From Alligator mississippiensis (lineage: Eukaryota; Chordata; Crocodylia; Alligatoridae), in the NCBI RefSeq assembly GCF_030867095.1, contig NC_081828.1, positions 46,415,434 to 46,479,433 of the forward strand: 64,000 nt of DNA. Reading direction: 5' to 3'. The position numbers and the translations under genes were made by a program. Below the pieces are notes generated by a model that saw only the letters and a list, made by a program, of their open reading frames with translations, was not told where the DNA came from and did not search any database. Below, in pieces: positions 32,223-45,244 of the stretch (position 1 is its first letter; each line of letters opens with the position of its first letter).

Positions 32223-34402
32223 CTGGCAGGACAGAGGTACCAACTTAGGACAACCTGTAGGATTGAACAGGGAAAAACTCTTTCTGGGTGCATTTGCTTG
32301 GAAATCTTCATTTGACTACATCTTCATCTTTGTCTTTTAAAATTAGTGAATCAAATTGAATGACAGGAGATTGTTTTGGATCCTGTTTTGATGAAAAGTG
32401 CCATATGAATGTAAGGCTTTGATATTTTATTATTTTATGTTTACTCTTTTTGGTACATTTACTCCATTCTAACTAGAAAACTGCAGAAAAAGTCAAGTGA
32501 TCACACACCATATGGAAATTGCATTTTTCTATAAGGATTGGAGTTCAAAAGCTGAGTTTTCAAACTGATACGCCTTTGGCAGAGAAGTAATTATAAGCTT
32601 TATATGCTTTGTGTTTCTGAAGTAGTTCTAAATTACTTTATCCCTCCGGGCATTTTTTAAGTCCACCAAAAATGTGTTTCCCTAGTATCCCTTAAAATAT
32701 GTAAGGTTCCTATTGAAGCTATGTAAATTTTAACTGTAGGATATCTGTATAGGACCACTTTTAAGTATAGGATTTTGAATAAGCCAGATGATCTAAAATT
32801 TACTGGCTAAATAAATCACAAATATCACAAACATCTTTAGAAATCATAGGTAACAACAAGTTCTCTGTGTGTACCTTCAGTGTGGTGACAGCATGATTAA
32901 GGTGTTTTGCAATGGCTTCAGGGGTATGAGATCAAGTCCTGCTCTGGACTCATGCCAAAGGCTGCCCCCAGTTTACCCCACTGTATATGAGGACTTGGCT
33001 GGAGAGCTGAAGGCAGCTGGATGTGACACGGGGCACATCACTTGTTGACTTCTCCTGACTACAGAAATGGTCATGCCTTAACTAAATGAGTTTTATGAGC
33101 TGCTAAACTCAAGTGAATCTTCAGTCATACCTGAGTTATTCCCCTGAGTCAATTTAGAGTATATTCTTCAGTGATTTGACTACTCTGTGGGTAAAAACAG
33201 ACAATGGGTTTATCCCAGTATGATTGCCCATGTCTTTAACTTTGTCAAAAAAGGTGCTGAGGAGAGTTGGTGGGGCAATGGGCTTGTATGGCTGCAGGAT
33301 CCCAGAATAAAAGACTTTGTCTCAGGAGAAATATGATGTCTGTTTTTACACAGAGAGTCCAGGTACAGGTATGGGGTTAGTGAGGGTCCTTAAAGGGAGA
33401 CAATTGGAATGAATTTCTGAAAGAGAACTAAGGGAATTGGGCACTCATTTTCTCTCCAGCATTCAACTTAAATGAGAGTTTCACCACCAGTCTTTAAAGG
33501 AGAAGCCCCTGACACATACAGAGTGCTTTTGAAAATACTACCTGGTAGAGGGGATGAATCGCTATTACTAATTACTGAATGGAGGCCACTCCTCTAAAAT
33601 GTATGTTCACTCACTGACACATTCCATAATTTACATGGTATGCAAGCAAGTCCTTGCTCAGTGATTCCCTCCTCCCTCCCCCCCACACACACTTCTTCCA
33701 ACACACACACTAGTACAACCAGCAGCCTTGCACTAAGCAAAAGGAAGGGAATATACCTTTAAGAACTCTGCAGTTTGCATTGTTATCTGGCCCAATCAAC
33801 AATGCAATACGCAAAACATGTCAAAAGTAGAGGGAATTAAAAGAAGAACAAGAACAATTAAGGGACTGGAGGGTATGTAAGTTTAAGAGGGTTAAGAAAG
33901 CAATCCAAAGTCCATTGAATCAAGTGAAAATTTTTCCCTTCATTGATTTCAATGGGCTTTGGGATCCAGCACCAAGCATTTAACTTGTCCAGACAATGAC
34001 CCTGTGAGAGGATGATAACCCTCTGCAAATATCTGGAGGGTGTAATCTCCAAGAAGGGAAAAGTATATTTTGTGAAAAGTATGGGGTGTAGTGAGGCATA
34101 ACAACATGAACAATGAATACTGAAGGCAAATCTGGATAAACTTCTAGACAACAAGCTCTGGTAGTCAATTATAGAAGACTGCTGAAGATCTGTCACAAGC
34201 TAAAAACAGACCTAGGATTTCTGCCGCAACAAAGCCATTTATTCCAGGATCCTAGAGATCTACAAGGCCATTGTCCCACTTTAAGTACCTATGAAGTACC
34301 CAAATTAACACTTTGTCCTGGGACAGTGGTGGTGGTGGGGTTAATTTGAATTAATTGATATTCAAGCTTCTGTGTAAATGACTGTATTATTTGGATATCA
34401 GT
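32223..34402. other. Intronic sequence with scattered scraps
   Basis: A CCATTGAATCAAG...TTGATTTCAATGGG palindromic-repeat copy at 33911-33957 and a (CA)-rich patch at 33680-33712. The 112-codon minus frame near 34000 matches no family. Confidence 0.4.
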
Positions 34403-35041
34403 ATGTCTCCATGAGATGCTTTACTGTGCATTAGACTAAGCTAATGCATCACCATGTATGTATACACAGCAATTACTGCACAGTAGATGAATCTAATGCA
34501 CCATTTTCTAGTACCTGTAGATACATTAAACTAATACGCCAAAGCACATGTGTAGAAACTGATGAGGAGCAAATTTGTTCCCACTCAGTCTACGCAGCAG
34601 GGCCCTGGGAGAGCTCTAAGGGATGCTGCCTTCCAGCCATGTGGCGATTGGGACAGGTCCCAATCTGTGGGGCTGGCAGACAGCTGCCCACAAAGCCAGG
34701 ACAATTCCCCCTGCCCCCAGAGCTTGGGCCCTTCCCCATTCTGACCCCTCCCCCCGCAACTCCCCATATCTGAGGAAAGCCAGCCAGGAAGTTCCCCTCC
34801 TGCACAGATTAAGGCTGCCTACAGAGCCAGGACAGCTAGGGGCTGGTACCCAAGGGAGTCTGGAGCTTCCCTCAGCTGTTGAAGGAGGACAGAGCAGGGC
34901 CCTGGACAGGGCTGCTGCTGCTGGGCGCAATTTGATCCCAATGTGGGTGCACCTGTAGACATGCACCCAGTAGTGTTTTAATGAGCCTGAATTTTCTGCG
35001 GAGAATTCAGGCGCATTAAATGCATATGTAGATATATGCCC
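34403..35041. mobile_element. DNA transposon, 3-bp (AGT) duplication family
   Basis: Bounded by AGT at 34400-34402 and 35042-35044. Left end ATGTCTCCATGAGATGCTTTACTG is a diverged form of the family's GGGTGCATCTAC...GCACTTTACTG; right end reads CATATGTAGATATATGCCC. GC-rich middle without a transposase. It is the longest and most diverged member here. Confidence 0.6.
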
Positions 35042-35342
35042 AGTCAGCCATGGAATAAACCCCATGTCTCTCTTTGTAGCTGAAGAGGAGTTGCTCTTTT
35101 ACTGATGTTGCCTTTCTACTTTCCCTCACCTCTTAATCACTAAAATCAAAAGAGGAAACTTCTGATGACACATAGGAGTTATTTTCTCCCATTTTAACTG
35201 ACTTTTAATAAAGGTAAGATGACTACCTTCTTTTTGAGCCGCTGGACATCTCTCCCCACATCTTCAAATGTAGATGCCTAGAATTGGGCACCATACCACA
35301 GTATTTAAAAATGACAATTTAAAAAATGAGTTCATGACTTAA

Positions 35343-35638
35343 GGTATGGACAGACAAACAAAACCTTATTAAATTTGCATTGGTTTTGTACGCCAGTGTA
35401 AATTACACAATAGTCATAAAGGACAGACCTGCAGCTACCCCTGGATAGCTCATACAGCAAGCTGCTATTGTTTGTTTTACCTCTGGTATTTATGGAACAT
35501 GTTCCACCCTTAGCAAATAGGTATCCTGGCATGGATGCAGACAGATGATACCTAAACCAAAGTAATTTACCCTGGTAGTGTTGTAGCCTGGGGTCACATT
35601 TACCCCAGTTTAGGAGTTTGCGTTGTTTGTCTGCTACT
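35343..35638. mobile_element. Possible MITE with CAGACAAACAA inverted ends
   Basis: CAGACAAACAA (35351-35361) and its complement TTGTTTGTCTG (35623-35633) are perfect 11-base inverted repeats about 270 bases apart. Flanking duplications are not evident, so boundaries are uncertain. Confidence 0.4.
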
Positions 35639-36047
35639 TTTTATACTGGTATGATGCTAGTTACATTAGTATAAGTGTGTCATCTACCTATGCTTTTTGA
35701 AGCAGAGAACTCCAATTTTCAAGAAGAATCAAACTGCTAAGTCGTTTGGTCAGTTTTAGAAACACTGCTAATAAATCTATAGTTGTGCATTTAAATTGAC
35801 ACCTTGTTTTTTCAAAACTGCCAAGCACCCAAAAGTCCTTTCCTAAGTCAAGCACAAGTTGACTGAGTTTGAAATCAGGCCACTGCAGATGTCTAGTGAT
35901 AAGCTTAACTTTAGGCATCTTGTCCTAGAAAATGTTGACCTTATGTTTGAAAACTTGTCCCCAGATCACATGCCCATTTTAAAACTCAGCCTGAATATTT
36001 CGTTTTCCCTCTAATGACTCTCTCTTGGGGAAGCACTTTGAATTTTA

Positions 36048-36275
36048 AAAAAACAGGGCTGGAAGGGAACTCAAGGCCATCTAGTCTAACCCCCTTTTCA
36101 AAGTAGATCACCCCTACCTGAATCATTCCAGATAAGGGTTTGCTTAACCTGCATTTGAAAACTTCTAATGATGAAGGGTTCATAACCTCTCTAGGTAATC
36201 TGCTCCAGTGCTTAACCAACTTCACAGTTAGTACATTCATCCTGATATCTAACTTCAATCTCCCTTGATGAAATC
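36048..36275 (-). mobile_element. Old CR1 fragment
   Basis: AAAACAGGGCTGGAAGGGAACTC, ATCTAGTCTAACCCCC, CATTTGAAAACTTCTAATGATG and AGGTAATCTGCTCCAGTG follow CR1 3' order. More diverged than the other CR1 copies. Confidence 0.85.
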
Positions 36276-36639
36276 AGAGAAAGGGGCAATGATTATGAAG
36301 GATTGCTGCACTTTTTCACTGAGATATCCAAAGCCATCTGGGAGATTTGGACAATTAAATGCTATCAATACATTTGAATTACACATTGCCATGAAGATAC
36401 TTGAATTATAAATTACCATGATAGTATTGATCTTCCATTGGGTCTTTCAATAATGACCTGGGCAGGTTAACTTTGACCACTGATTATAAATGTCAGGAAA
36501 GAAAACATGCTGGTGCAGTGGTGAGGACTTGTATCATTGGAGCCTGCCTGGTGATCCTGTTATCTATAGATATCTCCCTGGTTGAGGAGGGAGGGGAAGA
36601 GGAGAGAGCTCCCAGCCTGGAGGGTATTTGAGAATATGG

Positions 36640-37330
36640 AGTCACTGAGATGATCATATTGAAATCTGAGCTAGTGGGCTCGATGCTGACAGCTCAGGCG
36701 TAACCACCCCCTCCCTTTTAATCATGTTTTACAGCCTCCTCCTCCCCCACTGGAATGGCCTAGGTTTGAGTGAGCAGTGTGTAATATAAAAGGGCAGAGC
36801 TGGGCCTGGAGGGACCAGGAGCTGTGTACATGGGCTGTGTTATTGCATCCTCTGGCAGGCCAGTGCTCAGGATCCCTGCTGGGATTACTTGCACAATATT
36901 ACTACTGTTGGAGGAGTGGGGAGGGAAGGGGGGGTGAAGATCACCAGCCATGTTGCTGATAATAACGGCGCTTCCCTCTTTTATTAAGTTAGGGAAGTCT
37001 CTGTTCATCGCGGTAAATGCCTGAGGCTTGTCTAGGTCCGTCATTCCCAGACTCACACAGAAAGTAAGGAGAAGGGGTGACATTTGAAGTAATTAGAACG
37101 ACTCTGCTGAAATGAAGCTTGCAGGCCAGAGAGGAGAATTAGCCAAGAGAAAAAGGTAGCTTGTTTCACAGCTGACGCCTCCTGCTGTGATGAGGGTGGA
37201 GGGAAGACACATTGAGTACCTGCATGAGAAGCCAGGGGCTTCATATTTCTATGGAGATTCTTCCTTGACATCTGCTTTGTCCTCTTTCCAGCAAGCAAAG
37301 ATGATTTCTTGGATGGCTTCAGTAGCATGA
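36640..37330. promoter_or_regulatory. Candidate conserved intronic element
   Basis: Repeat-free. Includes GCTCGATGCTGACAGCTCAGGCGTAACC, ATAATAACGGCGCTTCC, TTCATCGCGGTAAATGC, GGTCCGTCATTCCC, AGTAATTAGAACGACTC and CACAGCTGACGCCTCC. CpG retention, an E-box-like CAGCTG and TAATTA cores in one block suggest enhancer DNA. Call rests on composition. Confidence 0.3.
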
Positions 37331-37369
37331 GAAAGCTGCAGAATTGTTTCCTTTCTTCTGTGCCTATGC

Positions 37370-37640
37370 TCTGACCAGACTGTACCCCTACTCCACCTCA
37401 TGTTTCTCTGCACACAATCTCCAGAAGTCTTTCTTTCCCTCTCTCCTCCTCTCTCTTTCTCCCTCATGGCTTTCTGCTCTCTGTGGCTTCTCTTTAATCT
37501 ACCCCTCCGGATGTCCAGAGCCCTTTCCTCCCCTTTTACATCTCTGTCCCTAAGAATTATCCATCACTTAGACTCTTCCTCCATCACCTGTGTCTCGCAC
37601 CCTTGACTCCCTCTTACTTGCCACCCCCTCAGGGATCCCC
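37370..37640 (+). repeat. Pyrimidine-rich tract, possible old retroposon
   Basis: About 270 bases of CTCCTC/TTTCCCTC-rich sequence. Resembles pyrimidine-rich LINE/SINE remnants at 48070-49300 and, on the other strand, 43040-43460. I cannot name the family. Confidence 0.3.
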
Positions 37641-39469
37641 TTTCATTTGCCAGCATTCCTGTTGTCCCAGGAGAGATGGAGACCTCCTGGGAGGTGGTTG
37701 GTGAATGAATACTCTCCATAGAAGAGGGAGAGCATGGTGGGCTGTTGGTCTTGCTGCCTGCCTCCCACATCTCTGAAAGACCCTGTGTATTCTCCAACAC
37801 TGTTAAGCCAACAGCTAAGCCTGACGTTGTGGCTAGATAGCCACGGGGATATCTATAGCAGTGGGCGTATCCTTGTCCTTTCTTCTCATTTTGCAAAAAA
37901 GTAGGTACAGGCAAACAGAAAGCCAGAGTGACACAGCCACAAGCCTAGTAGCTGGGAAAAGTGTCTCTTGCTATTTTTTTAGCTCAGACCGCAGCAGAGA
38001 CAAGTCCCAGAAGTGCAAGAAGTGTCTGTGAGGGCACTACTGGGACAGACATACTAGAGCACCAGGGAATACAGGGTTTGGTGAGGGGAGGAGGTTGAAA
38101 GGTGTGCTCTTAGAAATCACTAGGATGGGAAAAGGGGAAGGCTCCTGTCCCACTTAGTTTCCAGCCAGTTGCAGTTCCACGTGGAGAGGGTCTGAGCTCA
38201 GCTACGCAGCTAGATATTTTGAATCCAGTTAAAACTTTTGACCGAAGCAGGGATTACATGATTGAGTTTCAGCCCACGTTTATAGATGGTGCAAACTTTC
38301 TGGCATGAGTTTAAGTGACATTTTGCGGGAGATAGCAGGGTATTAAGTGTAGGTTCTGGGAGATAAAAATAGCAAGCTTACCAAACACATTTTCTGTCTT
38401 ATCATTTCTAGGGTCACTGGTGCTGCCCAGCTCTGTTGCCTCCATGTTGACTCTCCAAATCTGATCTCTTTTTAGAGCCAGTAACTAAGTACAAAGACTC
38501 TGGTCCATTCAAACAACTTTCAGGGGTCTCCACCTCCGGGGGTCACTAACACTAGCATCAGACCTTTCCTTCTGTCTTAAGGTCTCTCTGAACCTCCTTG
38601 TGGTAAGGTGCCTTTAGGCTTTACTTTCCTAGCCATCCTTGACCAACATCTGTGAGTGAGAAAGATGTGAACGCAAAGGCTTCTGGGATATATGCACAAG
38701 TCATTTGGCTGATATATTTGGAGCCTTTGTGCTTTGCGCTCACCCATCTCAGGCCAGGCCTGTTGGGCTGTGCTTTTGTTGGCCAATATGCTAGGAACCA
38801 GAGATGCAGTCAGACAGAATGAGCAAAATGCAGCCCCCAGCATGTATTATGTCTGGGATGGCATGGAGCAAATCCTGGATTGTTTGTGTTATTTGGGTCC
38901 CAGATGTGAGATGTACTTAAAAAAGCCTGTTTTTCAGAAATGCAGGGCACCCAAAATTTGAACCCTTAAGGACATCACAGCTTGAGCAACCAAGAATATC
39001 AGTCACTTTTGAAAATATTCTAAAGTTTTAGAATAAAACTTCCATTTTTCCCATCATGGTCTCCTGAATATAGCAATAACATTTTCATCATAAATGTTTA
39101 TCCTCACAATATTCATCAGCATCTATATCTAGTCCGGTATCAAATATCTACTGAATGGATCTCCCTTGTTGGGTGGGGGCTGTATATCTGAAACAGAACT
39201 GATTTGGTCGCATATAGTCAATAGCAAGTGACTATTGACTGACTGCCAGAAATTCTTCTAATGTGCTTTGAAACAGTCGCAGTTACACATATTAAATGTA
39301 TAACCTCTAACTAGAGCCCCTCACGTTCTGTAAAATATCAAGTGATGCTTTATATTTTATCCACCTATGTGTAAAAGTTAGTACGGAACATCCAGGTTTA
39401 GACAGAATTTCAAATAATACATTTTAAATAACATTTTAATTATCAGTTTAAGTTTCTCAGAACAACACT
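37641..39469. other. Intronic sequence, nothing recognised
   Basis: Mixed composition; open frames on both strands up to 116 codons with no conserved domain. Confidence 0.4.
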
Positions 39470-39630
39470 GAAGCTGGGTAAACCTTTCTGTAAGGCAAAA
39501 CATAGAGTCCTTGCTCAGCAAGGCAAAGTGAGGCATGAAGGAGCTGAATGACTTGTATAAAATGACACTGAAGAGCTAAGGACTGAACCCAGGAAGTTCT
39601 TGCCCTTGCTTCATGGGCTTCCTCATTCAC
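39470..39630 (+). mobile_element. MIR/CORE-SINE fragment
   Basis: GCAAAGTGAGGCATGAAGGAGCTGAATGACTTGTATAAAATGACACTGAAGAGC-type order with AGGACTGAACCCAGGAAGTTC; the MIR core with several substitutions. Confidence 0.6.
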
Positions 39631-40101
39631 ATTTGCAATAAACCCTTTTGCACTGATTAAGACTGGACTCTAAGCAGAAAGGACATTTGCTGCCCAGTAA
39701 CAGACTAGTTTGTTTTCCATCCTGTGATCATAGTCGAATTCTAGGCTTAGCAGCAAAATCTTACTTGAAATATTGAGCATTTGCTTGACCCAAGCAACTG
39801 ATATTACTGTGATGCTGGGGACAAAGACCCTATAATTCTCAAGCGTTTACTCATTGTTGACTTCTTATCTGATTGGCAAATAGCACATGGGCATTCACCT
39901 GGCCTTTCTGAAGCAAAGGTGAGACAGTATTGTGAGTTTATGGCATGAGGATGTTGTGGTCTGCACTGACCAGTTCTAGGCATGCACAATGAATAGAAAT
40001 AGTGGGCCCCATGCTTTTGCTGGCCACCTTGTCTGAGGCCACAGAGAATGGGGAAGGGAAAAGATGGAGTGCTTCTCTCAGCAGAAACTCCTGGTATCAA
40101 C

Positions 40102-40804
40102 AGAAGTGGATCCAAATTTTTACAAAGCAGGGTGCAGGAGCAGTAACCAGTTTTGCAGGGGTACCTACTTCCCCCACTCTGAGCCCCCTTCCCCTCCCCC
40201 ACCACCAGGCCTTACAGACTGTGCCAGGAGAGCAGCAGTCGGGGACTTTAATTTCCCAACTGCAGATAAAAATTTCCCCCTCATTCCCCTCCCTGCTCAA
40301 AGGCACATCCCCTCCCCTTCCTTCTCTTCTTTCCCACCCACCACTGCTGCTGTCTCTGCTGTCCTGGGGGCAAGGGGAGCTCCAGAGCTGTTCCAGCTGG
40401 CCTGTGTAGGGTCTCGGCTCAGCCTGGGAAGGTGGTTGTGGGTGGGTGGGTTCCCTTTCCCCACACCTGCTCCTGGGGTGGCAGGGAACACCCAGGCAAA
40501 CCAGATGGGGTGGGGGAACCCAATCACCCACTGTCACCACTACCACTGCTCCTGTCCCAAATTGAGCCCAGCCCCCTCACAGCTCAGCCGGAGCCGCTCT
40601 GGAGCTTCCCTTACTCCATGGGACAGCAAGCAACAGTGGGGAGGGAAGGGAAGGGGAGGGATGTGCCTCTGAGCATGGAGGGGAAGGAGGGGAGAATCTT
40701 ACCTTCTTCAGGCACTTAAAATATTCCCTAGCTGCTGCTTCTGCCATGTAGTCAAAACGGAGATATAGCCAAGCCACAGCCCCCACCTCTGGATCCGCCC
40801 TTAG
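40102..40804. mobile_element. Non-autonomous hAT-like element, 703 bases
   Basis: Flanking 8-mers GTATCAAC (40094-40101) and ATATCAAC (40805-40812) match at 7 of 8. Ends AGAAGTGGATCC and GGATCCGCCCTTAG share the inverted GGATCC. C/G-rich body full of CCCCTCCC tracts that creates spurious open frames up to 202 codons on both strands. No transposase motif. Confidence 0.75.
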
Positions 40805-41000
40805 ATATCAACCTTGTCAGGCACTTCCTGTAGCTCTTTTTGTTTCTCCATGACATGTTTCTGCACGTCAGAGCAAATCACTGGCCCACTTCTATTCCAT
40901 ACCATCCTCCTATTTCCAGGCATCCAGCACCCCCAAACAGTGTGCTGTGCAAAACTATCCAGCCTTCACCTAGAAACCTATGAAATAAAGAGCTGGTATA

Positions 41001-41270
41001 CAGTGCCATATCAAGGGGTGGAGAAGAAAGGGGGTAAGCAGGATGACTGCCCAGAGTGCCAACGTGAAGGGGCACCAATAGGCACTGCCCAGCCAGGGTC
41101 AGGTGTGGGATGGAGCTGTGAGCGGCTTGTTTGGGTGGGGGGCTTGGGGGTAGGGGAAGACCAGCTCCCACCATTGCATGCCCTCCCCCCCTCCCGATCT
41201 ATGCACAGGCTAGTGTGGGCTGCTGCTGCAAGCTTTGCCCCGGGCACCAAACTTTGTTGGTACAGCACTG
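41001..41270. mobile_element. Non-autonomous hAT-like element
   Basis: 270 bases with ends CAGTGCCATATCAAGG and, reversed, CAGTGCTGTACCAACAA. Flanked by CTGGTATA (40993-41000) and CTGCTATG (41271-41278), 6 of 8 matching. GC-rich body, non-coding. Confidence 0.7.
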
Positions 41271-41278
41271 CTGCTATG

Positions 41279-42189
41279 GCCTGGCCCAAGAATGGGAGAC
41301 CAATACTGGGAATAAACAGTGTTCAGTGAGTGTGTATCTCTGAGATGTGGGGGACTCCCAGATGGATAATGAATGGGAATTGCAGGAATATTGGTATATT
41401 GGCCAAGATGGCACTGTGGAAGGATGGCATATGCCAGCTCTGACACCTATGCTAGGTCTTCCTGTTCCACTTGAGCAGTAAGTTCTCATCCCAACCCCTC
41501 CAGTACATCCTATGAAAAGTCTCATTATCACATCATTTAAACTAGCTCACTAATTTTCCAGTGAACTATTTTATTTTCTGACCACTGAACCAGGCAGCCA
41601 GGTACACTCTAGTCTCCTGTCAGAATTGCATTTAAATATCTAACAAATTAAGAGCAAGCAAAGCAGCTAGTGGGTATAATAAATGCTTTTGATCATCAAG
41701 GCTTCCAGGGCCTGACACTTGGGGATTTCTTTTACATTTCCTTCTGAAACCACAATGCCTGACCCTGCTGTCAGTCAGGATCTAAGCACATTAATGCTAT
41801 GCACCCACTAGTGTAGGTGAATGGTAGCCCTGGCAGCAGGTGCTGGCTTGGCATCTTTGCAGACTGATCTCCTTCTGTTTATTCATAGGCATAAAAAAGG
41901 TAGCAGCAGCACATACTTTTGTCCTCCCCACACAACCCAGCCAATGTGCCTCAATTCAGAGCTGAAAGAGTGACCATGGCAGCTGTTCTCACTCATCCTT
42001 TTAGTTTTTGTTTTCTCTGAAACTGCCAGCATAGGGCCAGTCAATTCCTGTTGTGATGATGGTTTTATTAATGGGGCCATTTGTTTGACTAGGAGCTGGC
42101 CTTCAAGCCAGCACATCTCACCAGTTGGTGCTGCACCTTGGGAAGCTGTGTGTGAAAGCATACTTTCTCTACACTGAAGGGAAAGGAAC
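41279..42189. other. Intronic sequence, nothing recognised
   Basis: No repeat ends or exon-like frames. Confidence 0.4.
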
Positions 42190-42345
42190 TTTAAGAAATT
42201 ACAATGCTGATCTCTTCCTTAGCCCTCTACATCTCTTCATCCCAAAACACCTTAGTGGGGTGAGCATTGTATTTTTAAAAGGAGGAAATGGAGGCACAGG
42301 GCGATGATGTGAGTTGCCCACAGTTATTCTGCCCATCAGCAACAG
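42190..42345 (+). mobile_element. MIR/CORE-SINE fragment
   Basis: TTTTTAAAAGGAGGAAATGGAGGCACAGGGCGATGATGTGAGTTGCCCACAGTTA-type order is the central MIR segment on the + strand. Confidence 0.65.
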
Positions 42346-42862
42346 AAGTGAAAAATAAAGTCTTTGTCTATATCCATGAATATATTGCATTGTTCTCCTT
42401 CACATTTTTGCATGAAATGTTCCTTTGTCTTGATACATACGAAAAACTTGACAATGGTTAGGCTGCTGGCATTCTATTGCCTATCACCAATAATTTTTTC
42501 CTAATTGCTTCTTTGTCCTTCCTTGTCTCCCTCTATCCATCTATCAAGTCATGTTTTACACATAGGCTGTCTTGGGTGGGGGCTTTCTGGGGTTCTCTTT
42601 TTGTATGGCACCTAGCATAATAGTGTTGCAGGCCATGACTGGGGCTTGTGGGTGCTTCGGGAACATAAATATGTAACAAAAGAAGCTTGGCCTTGAGTGA
42701 ATGATTTGGAGATGACCACTGTTTGTAAGAGAAGATGTTAAGTTAGAGATGCAAGTGGTTAGGAACAGAGAGTTGGACAAAGGGAGACATATGTGGTGAG
42801 AAAGTTTGTGAAATCCTGACTGAGATTCAGGAAAGACCTGGATAGCATATGCTGTACCTTAA

Positions 42863-42949
42863 AGCATAGGCAATGTGTGAGGGGGAAGGGACAGGGGACC
42901 CAGGGGGTGACACATGCGCCCCCCCCCCCCCGATTTCTGTGCCTATGCT
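42863..42949. mobile_element. Short inverted-repeat element with C13 run
   Basis: AGCATAGGCA (42863-42872) and TGCCTATGCT (42940-42949) are perfect inverted ends 87 bases apart. The interior ends in a run of 13 C (42919-42931). Probably a tiny MITE or solo terminal hairpin. Confidence 0.5.
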
Positions 42950-43039
42950 GGGGCAGCAGTGGGGGTGGTGGCAGTGGCAGCATGGTGTTGTCCCCCAACA
43001 CTGTCAATACATACACATCATTTATGCCTCAAAGGATGT

Positions 43040-43460
43040 GAGGGAGGTGCACTGCTAGAGTAAAAGGAAAGAGACTGGTAATGACCAGAGGATGAGATGG
43101 GGATCCAAGCACTTCCACAGTAACCAGTGAGTCAGGGGGAGGGAGGTGTTGAAATCTGATGAAGATGAGGAGCAGCTGATCGGCCATGGGGAGGGGAGAA
43201 CCATGTTCCAGTAAGTGATAGGAGAAGGTGAAGACAAGAGGGGGTGTTTCTTTGAGATACAGCCAACGAAAAGAAGGAGGGCCTGGAACGGGAGTGAGGA
43301 GAAGGAGGTACAGAGTGAATAATGGAGATCTGTGAGAGTGAGAGCAAAAGTGTGAGGAGGTGGCTGGTTGGAGAATGAAGCAGAACTTTTGAGGAAAAAG
43401 GGAGGTGAGACAGAGATGCGATGTGTGAAGAAAGCCAGTGGGGGGTGACTGGTGGAAAGG
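43040..43460. repeat. Purine-rich tract
   Basis: About 420 bases of GGAGAAGG/GAGTGAGGAG-like sequence on the + strand. It may be one half of an old retroposon in reverse orientation to 48070-49300; the part 42690-42860 has the same flavour. Confidence 0.35.
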
Positions 43461-44786
43461 GCCAGTGCTGTTGACCCCAGGCTCTGCCTATTCTGATTGA
43501 CTGGCCAACTAAAATGGCTTGTCTTTAAGGCACTGTCAGACTTTTTAGTGAAAGGCTAAACCACCTCCCTCTGTAGCCCACAGTCCTAGCCAACAGAGCT
43601 CTTGAAAGGAAGGTAGCAGTCTCTGTGTGACCCAGACTTGAGCCACCCTGGTAGTAGCAATACTCCTGCATTGCCCAGATCAGAGATGTGTGACTCTGGA
43701 AAGCAGAGAAGTTTTAAACTAGATGCTGCAGGAGCCACTGGAACACTTGGAAGATCATGTGATCATGATTCTTGGTGTGGGGGTGTTTATATAGGGCTGA
43801 CTGTTTCATACATGGTTTCCAAAGCCACCAGAAATCTGGCTAAAATCTGCATTGTGGTTTTGTCCATCTAGTTTCACTCTCCAGGACAAGATTGGATCGG
43901 CCTGAGCTTCAGCCTACCATTCTGAGGTGTTTCAAGTTGTCCTCTGCACTGGCTTAGTTGAAAAATGGCTCTGTGATACAGTTTCATGTACCTGAGATCT
44001 AAACAGAGCCCTCCAGATTGACTAGCAAGTGAAGGAACGCATTTCATTCATGTGCCATAGCTCATTCCTAGCAAAGACTCTAGACTTTGATGCATGATCA
44101 AAGCAATGGCTTCACCGTTTTCTCTGTTCTCCTGACTGCCACTTCTTAGTGAAGAACAGAGCCTTCCCAATAAGAGCTGAGAGAATCTTATTGCATCCTT
44201 TGTAAATCAATAGGTGGTGTACATGTATTATTTTATAAAACAATTGCTAGTGACCTTTAGGATGGCTTATTAAATACAAATTTGCAGGGTTTAAAATATT
44301 AATGGACAGTTAGCTCTCCTGTTACATAAACACTTCCTTTGTAATTTGGACCAGACTTGATTTGGGCAGAGGGATTTCAGGCTGTAGCTTGCATAGGAGG
44401 ACAATGGTGGTCAGGGAAGGGGAAGGAGTCATTCATATCAGAAAATAACAGATGCCAAAGATTGTCCACAGATCATTTGTGAGAGTCTGGGAATGGGATA
44501 TTCACTGCCTCTGCACAGCTTCTTCAAGCCTAACTCAGGGTATCAGTGCATGAAAGCCATCGCTGTTTGGGACATTGAGGGGATTGCAAGGGACCTTTAA
44601 CTGATACTAATGGATCCCCTGGTTGGGTAGTCTTGGGCAACAGGCTGAAAGTTTTTACTGGGATACAGTAACCAGTCTTCCTGTCACCTTCAGAAACAGT
44701 CCATCTAGGTCACAGTTAAGATTTATTGGTGCAGAGCAGAAGCACTGTTTATAAATTGCAGCCTTGGAGCTATGCCCATTGTATAG
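43461..44786. other. Intronic sequence, nothing recognised
   Basis: No exon. Slightly T-rich near 44220-44340. Confidence 0.4.
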
Positions 44787-45244
44787 ATCATAGAATCATA
44801 GAAAATGAGGGTTAGAAGGGAACTCAGGAGGTCACATCTAGTCCAACCCCCTGTGCAAAGCAGGACCATCCCCAACTAGATCATCCCAGCCATGGCTTTA
44901 TCTAGCTGGGTCTTAAAAGCCTCCAAGGAAGGAGATTCTACAACCTGTATAGGTAACATGTTCCCATGTTTTACTACCCTCCTTGTGAGAGTTTTTCCTA
45001 ATATCTAACCTAAACTTCCCTTGCTGCAACTTGAGACCATTGCTCCTTGTTCTGTCATCTGCCACCACTGAAAACAGTCTAGCTTCATCCTTTTTTGAAC
45101 CCCCCCTTCAAATAGAAGGCTGCTATTAAATCCCCTCTCAGTCTTCTCCTCTTTAGACTAAGTAAGCTCAGTTTCCTCAGCCTCTCCTCAGAAGTCATGT
45201 GTCACAGCCCCCTAACCATTTTCATTGCTGGACTCACTCTAGAT
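44787..45244 (-). mobile_element. 5'-truncated CR1 fragment
   Basis: ATCATAGAATCATAGAAAATGAGGG, GTCCAACCCCCTGTGC, GATTCTACAACCTGTATAGG, CCTAATATCTAACCTAAAC, TTAAATCCCCTCTCAGTCTTC in CR1 order for 458 bases. Ends exactly where a hAT-like element begins (45245), so the later element may have landed in this CR1. Confidence 0.92.

Noticed and set aside
31130-32235. Target-site duplication of the young CR1
   Set aside because: GCCAGGA and GGCAGGA near the edges are similar, but CR1 copies usually lack clear duplications and the match is too weak.
40064-40672. 202-codon + strand frame
   Set aside because: Lies in a C-rich hAT derivative; low-complexity Pro/Ser sequence.
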